This document shows positions 12,483 to 23,720 of a stretch of DNA of 64,000 bases, in pieces. The DNA lies in the NCBI GenBank assembly GCA_034687125.1, contig JAQGBZ010000287.1, positions 1 to 64,000 of the forward strand. Direction: 5' to 3'. How positions within the stretch are numbered: position 1 is the stretch's first letter; each line of letters starts with the position of its first letter. The notes under the pieces were generated by a model. The model did no database searches. It saw only the letters and a list, made by a program, of their open reading frames with translations, and had not been told where the DNA came from. Position numbers and translations under genes: made by a program. This DNA comes from Neelides folsomi. Its lineage: Eukaryota; Arthropoda; Collembola; Neelipleona; Neelidae.

Positions 12483-12714
12483 TAAAAAATATTTATATAA
12501 GCTTTCTCTATTCATTATCATAAAGAACAAGAATTTAGAACATTGGATGACTTCTTATGCTCATTAAAACTATAGACTATAGTCTTCTTACTATCTTATA
12601 GACTTCACCTTGAATTCCTTTTTACAAAATTTCTATGGATTTTTTATATAAACAATTTTTACTTTTGGCAATAATTTAGGAAATTTAAAAATTAAAACAT
12701 TTAAAAGTCTGTGG

Positions 12715-14362
12715 ATGATGTGGAATAATCCTAAATCCAAGTCAAGCATGGACGAGAACAGCCAATTCATGTCAAAGAACAAGAAAAAGTTGGAGAAATT
12801 GTACGAGAAGTATTTGCCCGGACGGTCTTTGCTCCTTCCCAAAGTGGAAGTAATGGATTTGAACTCCGGTCCTTCCGGTGACTCCTCGGTTCCTCCGCTC
12901 TCCTTCCCGTTTCGCCCCGGAGTGGCGGACGGAAATCTCCGGACCAATAAGTCCAAAGCTTTCTACAATTCCAATTTCAAGCTATTGGGTCATAAGAGCA
13001 TGACCGAGCTGGCCCCCGGGCGAGTGAAGAATGAAATTAGATTGCCTCCAATAAGGCAATCTCAATCAACGTCATCAGCCGGGAAGTTCATTCCGCCCAA
13101 GATTGGTTTCAACACCCGAGTGCCTCCGATGAAAGTGGAAGGAGAAGACCCAAAGGCCACGTCCAAGAAACCCCTCGTTCCTCCGTTGACTTACGGCCCT
13201 CCGGCTTTGCCAATGAGAGCGAGACGGTCAAACAAGGAAATGATCTCTGAGGCCTTGAGGATCCTCGATGAATCAAGAGGAGTTTTCTTTAATGCGATCA
13301 TGAGCTTTACTCAATCCGCTTTCAATGTGACTCCTTCTCCATCGCTGGAAACTGGGCTAAGGAAAACACTTTGTGGAATGATTGGCAAAGGGGAAATCAT
13401 TGAGGTTCACATAAAATCCTTTCCTTATAATAAAATCAAAAGTACCATAAGATTAAAATGACATTAAATGAATTTAAATAAATTTACATTAAATTAAATT
13501 CTTTTATTTAAATCAGTTAAGAGCAATGGGCCCATATGATTGTGCTTATCGACTTGCAATGAAAGCAGTTCCGGAAATTGACTTGACAGTGAGTGGAGTG
13601 GCCGTTCCCTCGCTCAAACAACATCAATGGCCAAATTGTCGAAATCTTCCAAGACCAATTAATTGTAATCAAAGTCGAACTCCTGGGCCGGAACGGCCGA
13701 GATTCAAACCACCAGAAGTCCCCAGACAGAACATCCCGCGCAAATACGGAGATATGAAGGATCAAACATTTGGAAATCGGATTTCATCATCTCAACCTTC
13801 ATTGGTCCATACTTCGAAAATTGATCCAAGATTCAACGAGAATTTTGCCACAAGAGCGAATCTCATCGGGTCTCTTAATAAAGAAGCAATCCAACGACCA
13901 AATACGCCCCAATCACCTCTTTCTCCAAGGTCGCCGGAATCTTCGGACGAAGGAAGTCTAAGGGGATTTCGAAGGTTCAAAGGAGATGAGGAAATGTTGA
14001 AAATTGAAGTGGATCCTCAGGATAAGAAGTTGAAGCAGTTTCAGGAATTGTACGATGAAGAATCTGTGCCAAAAGTTTACGGATTTGCCTCCGCTGCTTT
14101 CCAGGGTATGATTTGTCTTTAATGTTTATATTTAATTAATTATTATTTATTTAATATCTATTATTTATTAATTGTAATTAATTCTTAAATGATAAATTAA
14201 TTTAATTATAATGAGTTTGTTTATGAATTTATGATTTAAGATCGTTTGCATGAAGAGATATTTGGCCAGTTTGGAATCAGCGACGTTCGACCTCCAACTT
14301 TCATTGTTGAGAATAATACCAGAGAAAAAATGTACATCAACTGTGAAGTTGATGATTACTAA
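12715..14362 (+). CDS. Disordered protein with a possible H15-like winged-helix segment
   Basis: Three exons (12715-13404, 13517-14105, 14241-14362) join in frame to 466 residues. Two ATGs in a row begin the frame; a later in-frame one is at 12748. Most of the protein is Pro/Ser/Arg-rich and disordered. Residues about 175-232 (MISEALRILDESRGVFFNAI ... TLCGMIGKGEIIE) match the spacing of a linker-histone H15 winged helix: a helix, an S/G-rich turn, a second helix, then Leu...K-G-x-I. This resemblance is by eye only. No orthologue is recognised. The third exon is short and acidic, ending in NCEVDDY. Confidence 0.65.
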
Positions 14363-14595
14363 AAGGACGTTAATTAATAAACTGAATATATTTAAATAAT
14401 ATATGCGAGTTCAATATAAGTGGAAGTTTTTATAAAAATGATTTCAAATAATTGGTAAATAAAATAAATCTAAAATAAATTACATTAAAAATGCATATTT
14501 TAAAATTAATTACAAAATGTTTATTTTCATAAATTCACAAATACATGTTTAATAAGAAAAACATTAAAAGTATGTTAAATTATAAAGACGTTAAA

Positions 14596-15332
14596 TTATA
14601 AAGACAATGCTTTCCACTTGTCGTAAGAATCAACGCCAAGTTCTTGAACGTCATCTTTAGCTTCAAGCGACACGATCGTTCCTTCAAGATTGTTCTTACA
14701 TACGACGAAGGACGGGGGATTGAGTGCCGAATAGTGATATCGGATATTTCTGCAAATAGTCAAATTCATTTTTATTCATGATATCTGCAGATATTCAGGA
14801 TCTTAATGTTAATTTATTGAAACATAATAAGGAGACCTTCTGGGTTGTTGGAGCTGCCATGGGAGGATGAGCCAATCTCCTTGTTCTTTGGAGAAATCCT
14901 GAGCGTCTCTCTCGTTCTCATCAGTTGAGATAAAAATAATTTGAAACTTTTCATCTTTTCCTTTCACGTGCTATCCAAAATGTCATTATAATTGAATTAC
15001 ATTTATTGAATTACATTTATCGAATTACATATAGTTGAAATTGAAACTTATTAATTTACTCATGCATAACATAAATACATTTATTAAAAATAATCAGGAC
15101 AAAATATTATGTAAGTATGGTATATGGCACAGGGTTAAGATCATACTGTGAATAAATTTTTAAGAGCGTTGGCCAAAACCCTTGAAGCTCGACTTTGATA
15201 AGATCCAAAAAAGAGGCCGACGAATCGAGCTTGACGGAGTTCTTCCCGGAGTCTCGTCCCTTCCACGTATTCTGAATTGTAAAGGGGAATTTGAGGATCC
15301 TGCCACCAATTTGGAGGAAGAACGAAGGCCAT
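14596..15332 (-). CDS. Nucleoredoxin-like thioredoxin-fold protein without active-site cysteines
   Basis: Three exons (15332-15147, about 15000-14870 and 14755-14596) give roughly 160 residues with the nucleoredoxin-like order. VGLFFGSYQSRASRVLANAL occupies the place of the usual LYFxAxWCPPCRxFTPxL strand and active site. FQIIFISTDENERDAQDF is the second strand and helix. GDWLILPWQL matches the WLxLPF motif, and a cis-Pro strand PPSFVVC follows. VQELGVDSYDKW matches the C-terminal helix of NXNL1/NXNL2 proteins. The CxxC is replaced by residues around YQSRAS, so disulfide redox activity is not expected. In vertebrates NXNL proteins are photoreceptor survival factors and some lack full redox activity. 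The N-terminus (LPPNWWQDPQIPLY) is unusual. Confidence 0.7.
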
Positions 15333-15349
15333 TTCAAATAATGCTTCAA

Positions 15350-15739
15350 AATAATCTTATGGAATCATTTTATTGACCAAACTTTTTCATTTCATTCATT
15401 TTATTTATTCCTTCTTTGTCAATTCTATAACCACAAGGTGAAAAAGAGGGACCTTGTTTCATTCGAATAGAATGTTACTGAGCCGTCGAACCACATGAGC
15501 TTTATCTCCCCTTCTGTTTATTTACTCTGATTAAATGGACCACGTGAATTAAATGAGCTGTGTCTGGGGGTTAAAATGCTTTGCAATCATCACTCAAACC
15601 AAACCAATACAAACTTGTAATCCCATACTTACATTTAGTTAATCATATGTGCATTTACAGTTTTACACTAAATAACAAATATTTATTATTGACAAAATCC
15701 AATGTCATATATTAATCTTCGCTTATTTATTGTTAAATA
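15350..15739. other. Spacer between two divergent genes
   Basis: Separates the nucleoredoxin-like gene (leftward) from SUMF1 (rightward). It presumably holds both promoters. No motif identified. Confidence 0.4.
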
Positions 15740-16938
15740 ATGTTAATTGTTACATCAATGCTTGTAGTTCTAAATATTTTATATAAAATCTCAAGTATTT
15801 GGACATTATTTATATTTATATTTCTTATTATTGAAATTAATATTTGTGTATCAAATAAAGTTAAATTAAATTACAATAATTATTACAATCCATCATGCGT
15901 TTTAAATTCACGTTTAAACTTATTAGAAAAAATTCAAGAATTTCGCAACTCCCAAAGGTAAATTACACGTCTGATAGAATGGCAGAATTCCATTACATTT
16001 TGAACTGGAAATGAATTAAATTCATTGAGTTAAATTTGTTTTTATTGTTAGCATGATCTTCCTCGGTCCAGGCGAGTTTTTAATGGGAAGCACCAAAAGC
16101 GTGGGGATTAGGGGGGACAAAGAAACTCCACAAAGGAGAATGAAAATCCCTCATGGTTTTTGGATTGACAGAAGCGAAGTGACGGCTGTGGAATTTGGCT
16201 CATTCGTCAACTCGACATCCTTTTCAACGACGGCTCAAATCCTGGGGAGTTCCTTCAAATTCTTCATAAATAATGGATGGAAGGAAGTGGAAGAAAGCTG
16301 GAGGAATTATGACAATGAAAATCATCCAGTGGTTCATGTGTCATACGAAGACGCTCGCGCTTACTGCACTTGGATGAACAAACAACTCCCGAACGAAGCT
16401 CAATGGGAATACGCATGCAGAGGAGGATTTCAAAATAAACTCTATCCATGGGGAGATGAATTGAAACCGAATGAAAAACACATGTAATTAATCCTGATTA
16501 TATTCTGAATACAAATGATACTCTGTACAATCATTATTTTGTATACATAATACATATAAGTAATAGTAGATTATACTATTATTATAGTTGCAATTAAAAT
16601 TGTAAAGTATTTTTTATTAATAACATTTGATTTTTAGGGCAAACATCTGGCAAGGGAAATTCCCCTATAGGAATACAAAAAAAGATGGGTTTAAATATGC
16701 AGCTCCGGTTGGAAGTTTCCCTCCGAATCCGTATGGTCTTTTTGACATGGTCGGGAACGTGTGGGAATGGGTCGACCAAGATTTCGGAAAGGGAAAAATC
16801 CAAAAAGGAGGTTCTTTTTTGTGTCATCGGAACCATTGCTGGAGATACAGATGTGGAGCCAGAACAAAAGGGTCAAGGGACTCTACAGCTTCCAATTTAG
16901 GATTCAGATGTATTGCTTTAAATGAAATAAATAAATAA
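15740..16938 (+). CDS. SUMF1: Formylglycine-generating enzyme (sulfatase-modifying factor 1)
   Basis: An ER-lumen enzyme that oxidises a cysteine in nascent sulfatases to formylglycine. Three exons (15740-15957, 16052-16483, 16638-16938) give 316 residues. The hydrophobic N-terminus (about 15-35) acts as a signal or anchor. The FGE fold follows, with [59 protein letters not shown] and [14 protein letters not shown]. The catalytic pair is intact in [19 protein letters not shown], matching the two active-site cysteines of human SUMF1 (CHRSYC), which SUMF2 paralogues lack. The protein is shorter than human SUMF1 (374), mainly by trimmed loops: the segment before HPV and the loop before KKGG are reduced. 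Start choice rests on the signal-like sequence. Confidence 0.9.
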
Positions 16939-16972
16939 ATGAAATCAATCAAGACCTTTAAATTTTGTATTT

Positions 16973-17191
16973 TTAAGGAAATAAAAAATGATATTTGATT
17001 GCTTTTATCTTACAATGGTTCAGTTTTACAATTACTGATGGTTTTTCTCTTAATGGTAGAATTAAATTAAAGTATGAATTGTAGCCATCAGAAGTCATTT
17101 TTACATTTAACGAAGGACCAGATGGTGGATGGTTCGCGCTAAGTAACTTGACTCTTACATTAACTAATTTCCTTTCAAACGACCCGTCGTT
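16973..17191 (-). CDS. Possible last exon of an unrecognised minus-strand gene
   Basis: A 72-codon open frame runs from an acceptor (CTTTTAG at 17192-17198) to TAA at 16973. Its composition is protein-like (LVNVRVKLLSANHPPSGPSL, then a hydrophobic alternation). The frame is absent from simple ORF lists because it has no internal start near its beginning. No partner exon could be assigned upstream between 17.2 and 19.3 kb, although several open stretches exist there. Family unknown. Confidence 0.3.
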   Translation of the reverse strand, partial: NDGSFERKLVNVRVKLLSANHPPSGPSLNVKMTSDGYNSYFNLILPLREKPSVIVKLNHCKIKAIKYHFLFP

Positions 17192-17199
17192 CTAAAAGT

Positions 17200-17986
17200 G
17201 AAAATTTATTTGGATTTCTGAGTCTCGTGCTCAGCCCCCTTAATAATACTTTATACACTGGTGTGTTAGGTGTGTATATCTCGTATTTGTCTTTCCACTT
17301 CGCCCCTATCCATTAGCTGTTAAAAAGAAGCCCAATGATTTATTTTCTATTTTGAAGGAACACCGACAAAGCTCACAAAGCTCCTTGTCAGTAAAAATTC
17401 ACTTTCAAACAAATGACATTTCCTTACGATTTTAAACAACGGATGAATCAAGATAAAGTGAATTGAAAAATTGTATTTGTAATTTTCTCCTCCTGCATTA
17501 AAGAAGTCAAACGAATTCCTTGATGTTCAACTAAATGTAAGAGAGACAATTTAGATAAAAGAGATGGGGAAAGCGGAGGTTATTAAAAATTCCTTGGGCT
17601 TTTTAAAAGGAACACCGGAATGCCAGGAATGAGTAATGTAAAGAAGGCAAATTGAGAGGAAGTTGAGATTACAATTCCCATGTTGTGGGAATGGAGATAG
17701 GTAACTGAGCATAGGAGTCATATAAATAGATGATGTTGAACAAATCATGTCGTCAGATTTTTAGGAGACGGAGCAGCTGTGACAAAAAGTAATTGTCTCA
17801 AACCTTTCATTGTTCTTTTTAAAAATAGGACCAACATTTGCCCATTAGGAGAACATGCCAAGATATTTGACAACTTACTATATTGGCCATTCTACTGAGG
17901 AAAAATGAACTCTCAATTCTCTCCCATAATATCAATACATTTACATTTCTCTCGAATATCTAAAAACATATTTACATATCATACAG
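17200..17986. other. Spacer with no supported gene
   Basis: Open frames here are short and without motifs. Region 17560-17750 has moderate composition but nothing recognisable. Confidence 0.4.
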
Positions 17987-18063
17987 TACAGGGTGGACCA
18001 TAAGTATCTTTCTTTTTTAAATATACAATCGTATAAAAATATACTTATGGCCCACCCTGTACT
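17987..18063. mobile_element. Hairpin MITE (copy B)
   Basis: Same element as at 6152: left arm TACAGGGTGGACCATAAGTA, right arm TACTTATGGCCCACCCTGTA. The arms are separated by a short AT-rich loop. TA dinucleotides bound both ends. Confidence 0.75.
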
Positions 18064-18399
18064 TGTATACTACAACTGTATAACTGTATATGTATAGTTA
18101 CTGTGCTCATAAGGAGTTTTATTATTTCTATTTATCCTAGTATTTATTATTTCTTGTATAGTATTTTGTACATTTATTTATAGTAGTGTGTATTTGTATA
18201 TTCTTATAAATGTAGTAAATAAATCTGGAAAAATCAATTGTTTTATAGTCCAAACTCGTCCCGATTTAAATTCATAATCGCAATAAAGATCTACGAAGGA
18301 AATCGTTAATCTCTGATTGAAGAGAGTAATATGATTGAGGAAGTAATTTGCAAGAAGAATAATAAGAAAAGGGTTTTCCACAAGGAGGTCGGGAAAAGT

Positions 18400-20250
18400 A
18401 TATTTAGTATTAGACCTCCTCATATAGTACTTTATCTGATTGGGGATCCTCAAAGAAATGCTAATGCGGATGGTGAATGGAGTCCCAAAGAGAGAGAGAG
18501 AGAAATATCTAATGATTCTCGCATTCCTTCCACCCGCTCCGTTCAATAATAGTGAGCTCAAAAGAATATTTTTACTTACTTCCCCAAGATCATAAAATCG
18601 ATTTTATTACAATTGGGCGAATATCGTGGATTGAGGGGACGAGACACTCCCAGTCCGCACAATAGGCCAAGAGGGGAACGTATGTCTCGCCCATAGGGTT
18701 TATATGCCACAATGCAGTTGGAACTGAAATGAATGTGCGGGGCATAATGGGGAGAAAAGGGTCGGACGATTATTGCAACTCCCTTTTGATTTTACGACCG
18801 CAAATTCACACTCGGCTTCCCAAAATTCGCCCTTTCCTCCTTGGTGCTTAAATCCCTTTTTCCTAATCTGCAAATGTTGGGCCACCAGGCGAAAAATTCC
18901 TCATTCAATTGGAAGTTTGATAAAATTGAGTTTAATCCTCTTCCTTCCCTCTTATGTGTTTAATCTCCTCTTGTCCCAATCTCTCCCCGTCCTGCACGCG
19001 AAATAAGTAAAGCTCAACATTACCAATGGTATGATCGTATGGTCTTGTTGGGACGGAGATTCTCAGTCGGAGAGGGAGAGCAGTAATAAAATAATTCTTT
19101 TTACGGAACAAAGAAGTCTCCAGAGGATAAGGGCCCATGAGGGGAATTGTCTTCACCCCTTTCTGCACCGTGGTGATCCACCAGGGGGGAACCTCAAGGG
19201 TCGCTTTGTTAATCTCTTGAGCTAACAATGAGTGGCAATTGGTAATGAGCAAAGCTGCCATTTCACCGTTCCGCCCGATTTTCTCCGCTCCCTTGGGCTG
19301 TTGACAAACAATCCCCGGCGGACCCAAATATGTCTCTCAATATGATTATCCCCCTTCCCCTCCTCACGTGAGGAATATTGAGAGTATTCTGAATGTGAGT
19401 TTATGTATATGCTCCTTTTATATTAAGGAAACCGCAGAAGGGGCGCAGAGAGCGACCGGCGGAAATATCCGCAGCTAACCGAATTTGGAATAAGCCAAAT
19501 CTCGCCGCTCAGTTCCCCTCGTCCCTCCGTGGCGTTAGAAAGGGCCATATCAATCCAGGAGATTTGGTGGGGGAAGATAGCCGCTGCCGTTAATTGCCAG
19601 TTTGCCCAGATAGGGAGAAAGGAATAAAAGGAAATGGGAGATTACTCTGCTCTCAAGTGGATTTAAATTGGGGGGAAAGAGCCCAGAACCTGAGACTTGA
19701 GATAAAAATAATCGTCGGAGAAATACGCCGTGACCTACTGTTACATCATCCAAAGAACAACAAGAGGAACCTTAAAATGTCCATTAAGGACTCTTTGACT
19801 CAGTGTAGTTGAACTGAATGCATATTAGTGTACATATAAGTCTGTGAAGGTCCGCTCCCACAGTTGTAATTTCCAAACGCAGAATCGAAAGAGCGGAAGA
19901 TACGGAAAAACGTTTATGCTCTCAGTGCCGTTCAACACTTCATCCCATTCACATCACTTTCCCTCTATTTACTTTCTTTTCTCCCTTTTACCCCATTGAG
20001 GAATTGAACAACCCGGCTTAAAATCCCAATAATTCGGGAGTTCTCAATCCCCGACAATTCTACCTCGGTTTCTGAGTGGAATTCTGATTATTAGAATCTA
20101 ATAATAAGAAGGGAACGTCGTGGAATGAAATTGAAATTGGGAGAGCATAAAGTGTGATTAATCACGTCTCATTACGACCAACCAGCCCTTGGATCTCATT
20201 CAACTCTTTCCATTATGTATTTATAAACAGTTGATCGAGAAGAAAAGGTC
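18400..20250. other. GC-elevated non-coding or unassigned region upstream of dpr
   Basis: About 1.8 kb is clearly less AT-rich than the rest of the intergenic DNA. It contains several open stretches on the minus strand (18700-18885, 18932-19327) and plus strand (19594-19812), none with recognisable domains or a clean splice chain. It lies directly before the dpr signal-peptide exon. A long 5' UTR/promoter with conserved regulatory DNA, or unrecognised exons, are both possible. A GA-rich run is at 18488-18503. Confidence 0.4.
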
Positions 20251-20252
20251 GG

Positions 20253-21644
20253 ATGGGCCATTTTAATTTCCAATGTCTTGTCCTCATCTTTTTATCCCAA
20301 CCGCTCTCCTTCTTTGGTAAACATCTCAAATTACTACAAATGTGTGTTTGTCTAATTAGAACTTATTACAATCTAATTACAATTATTGTGGAGCTTACTT
20401 TTAATAATTAATTAATTAATTAGTTATATTGAATGTGAATTTTAGTTATTGCTAAAATTGTTAAATATGTAATTGGAAAAATGTTAAATTACAATTTAAT
20501 TTTAGCCGGTTCAGACTTGGAGTCAGTTGGGATTTACTCCGGGCCTTATTTTGATATTGAGCGGAACATAGAAGTTCTTTCGGTCCATGTTGGAACTCAC
20601 GCTTATCTCCCGTGCTATGTTAAACAATTGGGGAATAAGACGGTAATTGAAGGAAATAAATTATTAAATTATTACTAAAGGCGAATACTAAACACACTTT
20701 ATTTATACAGTAGAATGGAATATTTATGTAGGATTGAAATTAAGCGTGATTTAAGTATTATTGTGAATTAATTGTGAACGTGTTTTTAAAAGGTTTCATG
20801 GTTGAGGAAGTCAGATGGGTATATTGTATCTGTTGATAAGTTTACGTTCATCGCCGACGAACGATTTCAAGTCCTTCCATTAGGAGACACTTGGACCTTG
20901 CAAATCAAATTTGTAGAGCCAAAGGATGAAAATTTCTATGAGTGCCAAGTGTCGTCTGATCCGAAACTCGCTTTCACCATTAGGCTCCGCGTGCTCGTGC
21001 CAACTATTTGGTTAGTCTTCAATTTCATTTCCCTTTCAAATGAAGCCGCTGAGGATTTAAGTAATTAAAATCCACAGGATTGATGCGAGTGAGGAGAGCT
21101 TGCTGCTGTGGGAAGGAAGTGACGTCCAGGTGAGATGCCTCATTGAGAACCCCAGAGACGACTCGGTCGGGAAAGTGATGTGGTGGAAGAACGGAAAAGC
21201 TTTGAAAGCCGATCAAGGAATTTTCCTTCAAGTACTTCAATAACTTTAAGTTAAAGTCTTTAACTAATTAGGTTTAAAGTTTATTTTTCCCAAGACTGAT
21301 CCTTTTTTTGTGTTTTAGAGCAAAGTTGAGGGACAGAGACTCGTTTCAACCCTCACGTTCCGGTCCTTTGGGAGAGAGGAGAGTGGAAACTACACTTGTT
21401 ACCTTTCCTATGTCGGATCCGCCAGCATCTCACTCCAAATACTCAATGGTGAATTTCAGAATTTCCTCTCCACTTTGAATTCATGGACTTACATAGACTG
21501 ATAGTGAAGGAATTGAGGAAATTGTTGGTTCTTCCAGGTGAAAATCCGGCTGCGATGCAAACAAACGGATGTCCGGAAGTGTCTTTATTCCTTTATTGGC
21601 AAATGACATCATTGGTCTTTCCTTTGTTATCCTGGGGCTCTTAA
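20253..21644 (+). CDS. Dpr-family two-Ig-domain cell-surface receptor
   Basis: Six exons (20253-20316, 20506-20642, 20793-21010, 21078-21231, 21319-21448, 21538-21644) join in frame to 269 residues. Exon 1 encodes a signal peptide (MGHFNFQCLVLIFLSQPLSF). Ig domain 1 has GPYFDIERN, then TAYLPCYVKQLGNKT with the first Cys, VSWLRKSDGYIVSVDKFTFI, DERFQ, and DTWTLQIKFVEPKDENFYEC with the second Cys. These are hallmark Dpr sequences. Ig domain 2 has VQVRCLIEN, WWKNGK and GNYTCYLS. The tail GENPAAMQTNGC is typical of the family and is followed by a hydrophobic C-terminus (SLVFPLLSW), consistent with a GPI signal. Dpr proteins pair with DIP receptors to specify synaptic partners. The particular paralogue cannot be assigned. 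The start is the ATG that opens the signal peptide. Confidence 0.9.
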
Positions 21645-21808
21645 CAACTCTGATCCGGGGAGGTTCTCGATGCTTTAAAAATTATTACATGAGACTTAAA
21701 TTCACACAAATACTGATCCTATACATTTACATTTATACTCGAACGTTAAGAAAGATATAATATTCTCAAATTGTATAATAGTAGAATTTTAAATATTGAA
21801 ATATTGAT

Positions 21809-22176
21809 TACCGTATTAACCCAAGAATTGTCCCGGGACATAATTAAAATTAATGCCTCTGACCCCCGGATATAAATTGGGTACCGGATATAATTAAAAT
21901 AATTTAGGATTAGACTATTTTAAAATTATGATTTTATTAAAAATTATTAAATTTTAAGCGTCAGAACAAGATTCTTCTGATGAAGAGTCGTTGATATTGT
22001 CATAAATAACAGCTTCGTTTGCTTCAAGTTCTTCATCTTCCGCTTCTTCAATATTTAATTCATCGCGCATTTCAAAAAGTGACCCGAATTTATTTAGGAA
22101 CCCGGATATAATTAAAAATCTCAAATCGGGGCCGGACATAATTTGGGTACCGGACAATTCTTGGGTTAATACGGTA
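21809..22176. mobile_element. Deletion-derivative DNA transposon with 25-bp perfect TIRs (pogo/Tigger-like)
   Basis: The ends are perfect inverted repeats (CCGTATTAACCCAAGAATTG on the left, complement on the right) with TA immediately outside both, the target duplication of the Tc1/mariner/pogo superfamily. Internally, sub-terminal repeats of GGATATAATTAAAAT occur. On the minus strand (about 22130-21957) a frame ends in an acidic tail (IEEAEDEELEANEA ... SSSEESCSDA), reminiscent of the acidic C-terminus of Tigger-class transposases. About 370 bp in all, so non-autonomous. Confidence 0.7.
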
Positions 22177-22179
22177 ACT

Positions 22180-23030
22180 GTTATAAGAAAAATAAGAATA
22201 TTGTTATAAAGAATATTGTAAAGAATATTATACTGTAATATAATATACATGCAAAATATTCTGATCAATAATATAAATAACTACAAAACAATTTGATTAT
22301 GGAACTAAATCATTATACATTGAATGAATGGAACGGTTCAATCATTTTATTCAGCGCATAAAATCATTTATTGCTCTATTAGAATTACTCATATATCTAA
22401 CTTGGATTTTATTCTGTTTTACGGATACTCCTATTATGCCCCTTTATGGTTATTACTTTCTAATTTGGGAATCATTCGAGTTGAAGAAAATATTGGAAAA
22501 TCTTTATTTTGATTTGTTTTATCTTCTCATTGATTATTTTACTATAGATATGATTTTAGATGCTTCTTTTCTTTGTAAAATCGAAGATAATTTCAATGAT
22601 TTAGATGGCAATTTTATTGTCTTTGGCATTCATATAGAAAATAAACGACAATTGTCATTTTTATGTGAAAATAAGGATTCAAATAAAGAAGGTCTCTAAC
22701 GACCCTATAGTACTCTATTTGCATACCTAAATTAAATTCTATATAAAATAGTTACGAGTATTTAGAATATGAGGATAAGGACAATATAGCAAAACAGGTT
22801 CAGTAAATAAATTAATAAACACTCCCAGTTTAACTAACTGCTTCTAATGAGCATGGTACGAATTTCAATTACATATCCCACAACTGGGCTATTTTTTTAA
22901 TTCAAGGAGTTTCAAATTGTGAAGATAAATTGCCGTCTACTATAACTATGTATTTATAATAGCTATTTAATTCTCTCACAATGAGTCTGTATGTCTGACC
23001 ATGATTTCTCTAATGATTTGTCCAAGGATG
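22180..23030. other. AT-rich stretch with one unsupported 123-codon frame
   Basis: The frame at 22328-22699 (+) is hydrophobic and AT-driven, with no known motif. It may be a chance ORF, or a lone exon of a membrane protein. Nothing else is seen. Confidence 0.3.
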
Positions 23031-23720
23031 GATTTATATTGGAAATTGGCCATTTGGCTGTTTCATGTTCGGGGTGAAGAATCGCTGATCTCTGTGAGTT
23101 GGGTTTGAATTTCTAAGGGTCCCCAAAGTGAGTAATTTCCCCCATCCCACCGAGAATCCCAACTTCACTGATGAGCCGAATTAGATGTGATTGTGAGGTT
23201 GTCGTTGGGGAGTTGCTGGTGGAGCAACGAGGTCAATTGGACGATTAGATCCTCCCTCGCTACTCAAACTTGCCAAGAGGGGCAAAGCGGGAAGGAGATC
23301 GATCGGATCTTCCTCAATCTCCTCTTCTTCTTCTTCTTCTTCGGACCAAATCACGGAATTGCTGATGAGTGGGCGCATTTTCCTCTCTCGTCCTCGTCAG
23401 TCAGATTTGAAGCCCTCTGGCTCTCAACCTGACCATATCCGGTGAATTATGGGGAATGGAATTGTTTCCGCCACTTTCCGTACCGGATGAATCTCCCCTT
23501 GCCCCTCCGAAATTCACCCATTATCCTTCTACTCAACGAGCCAAGTTTTCCCCTCGTCCGACTTGCTACCGTTCCTTCAATTTCTTCACCGGTTCTTCGG
23601 TCGCAACTCACAATGACTCCGAGGGCTTGAATCATTTCATAAACACGCTTAATGCGACCCTTTGGCTCAATTCATTTCAAAGTACTCAGGAGCTGAAGGA
23701 CGATAATCATAGAGAGCAAG
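23030..23720. other. GC-elevated region with (GAA)n tract, no assigned gene
   Basis: Less AT-rich than neighbours. The minus strand contains a run of about eight Glu codons (23318-23346; TCTTCTTC on the plus strand). Open frames on both strands cover much of it, but no splice pattern or domain supports one. It may be regulatory DNA or exons of an unknown gene. Confidence 0.35.

Noticed and set aside
18932..19327. 131-codon minus-strand frame in the GC-elevated block
   Set aside because: No domain, no supporting splice partners, and overlapping open frames on the other strand; described only as part of the region.
22328..22699. 123-codon plus-strand frame
   Set aside because: AT-driven hydrophobic composition, no motif, no neighbouring exons; probably chance.
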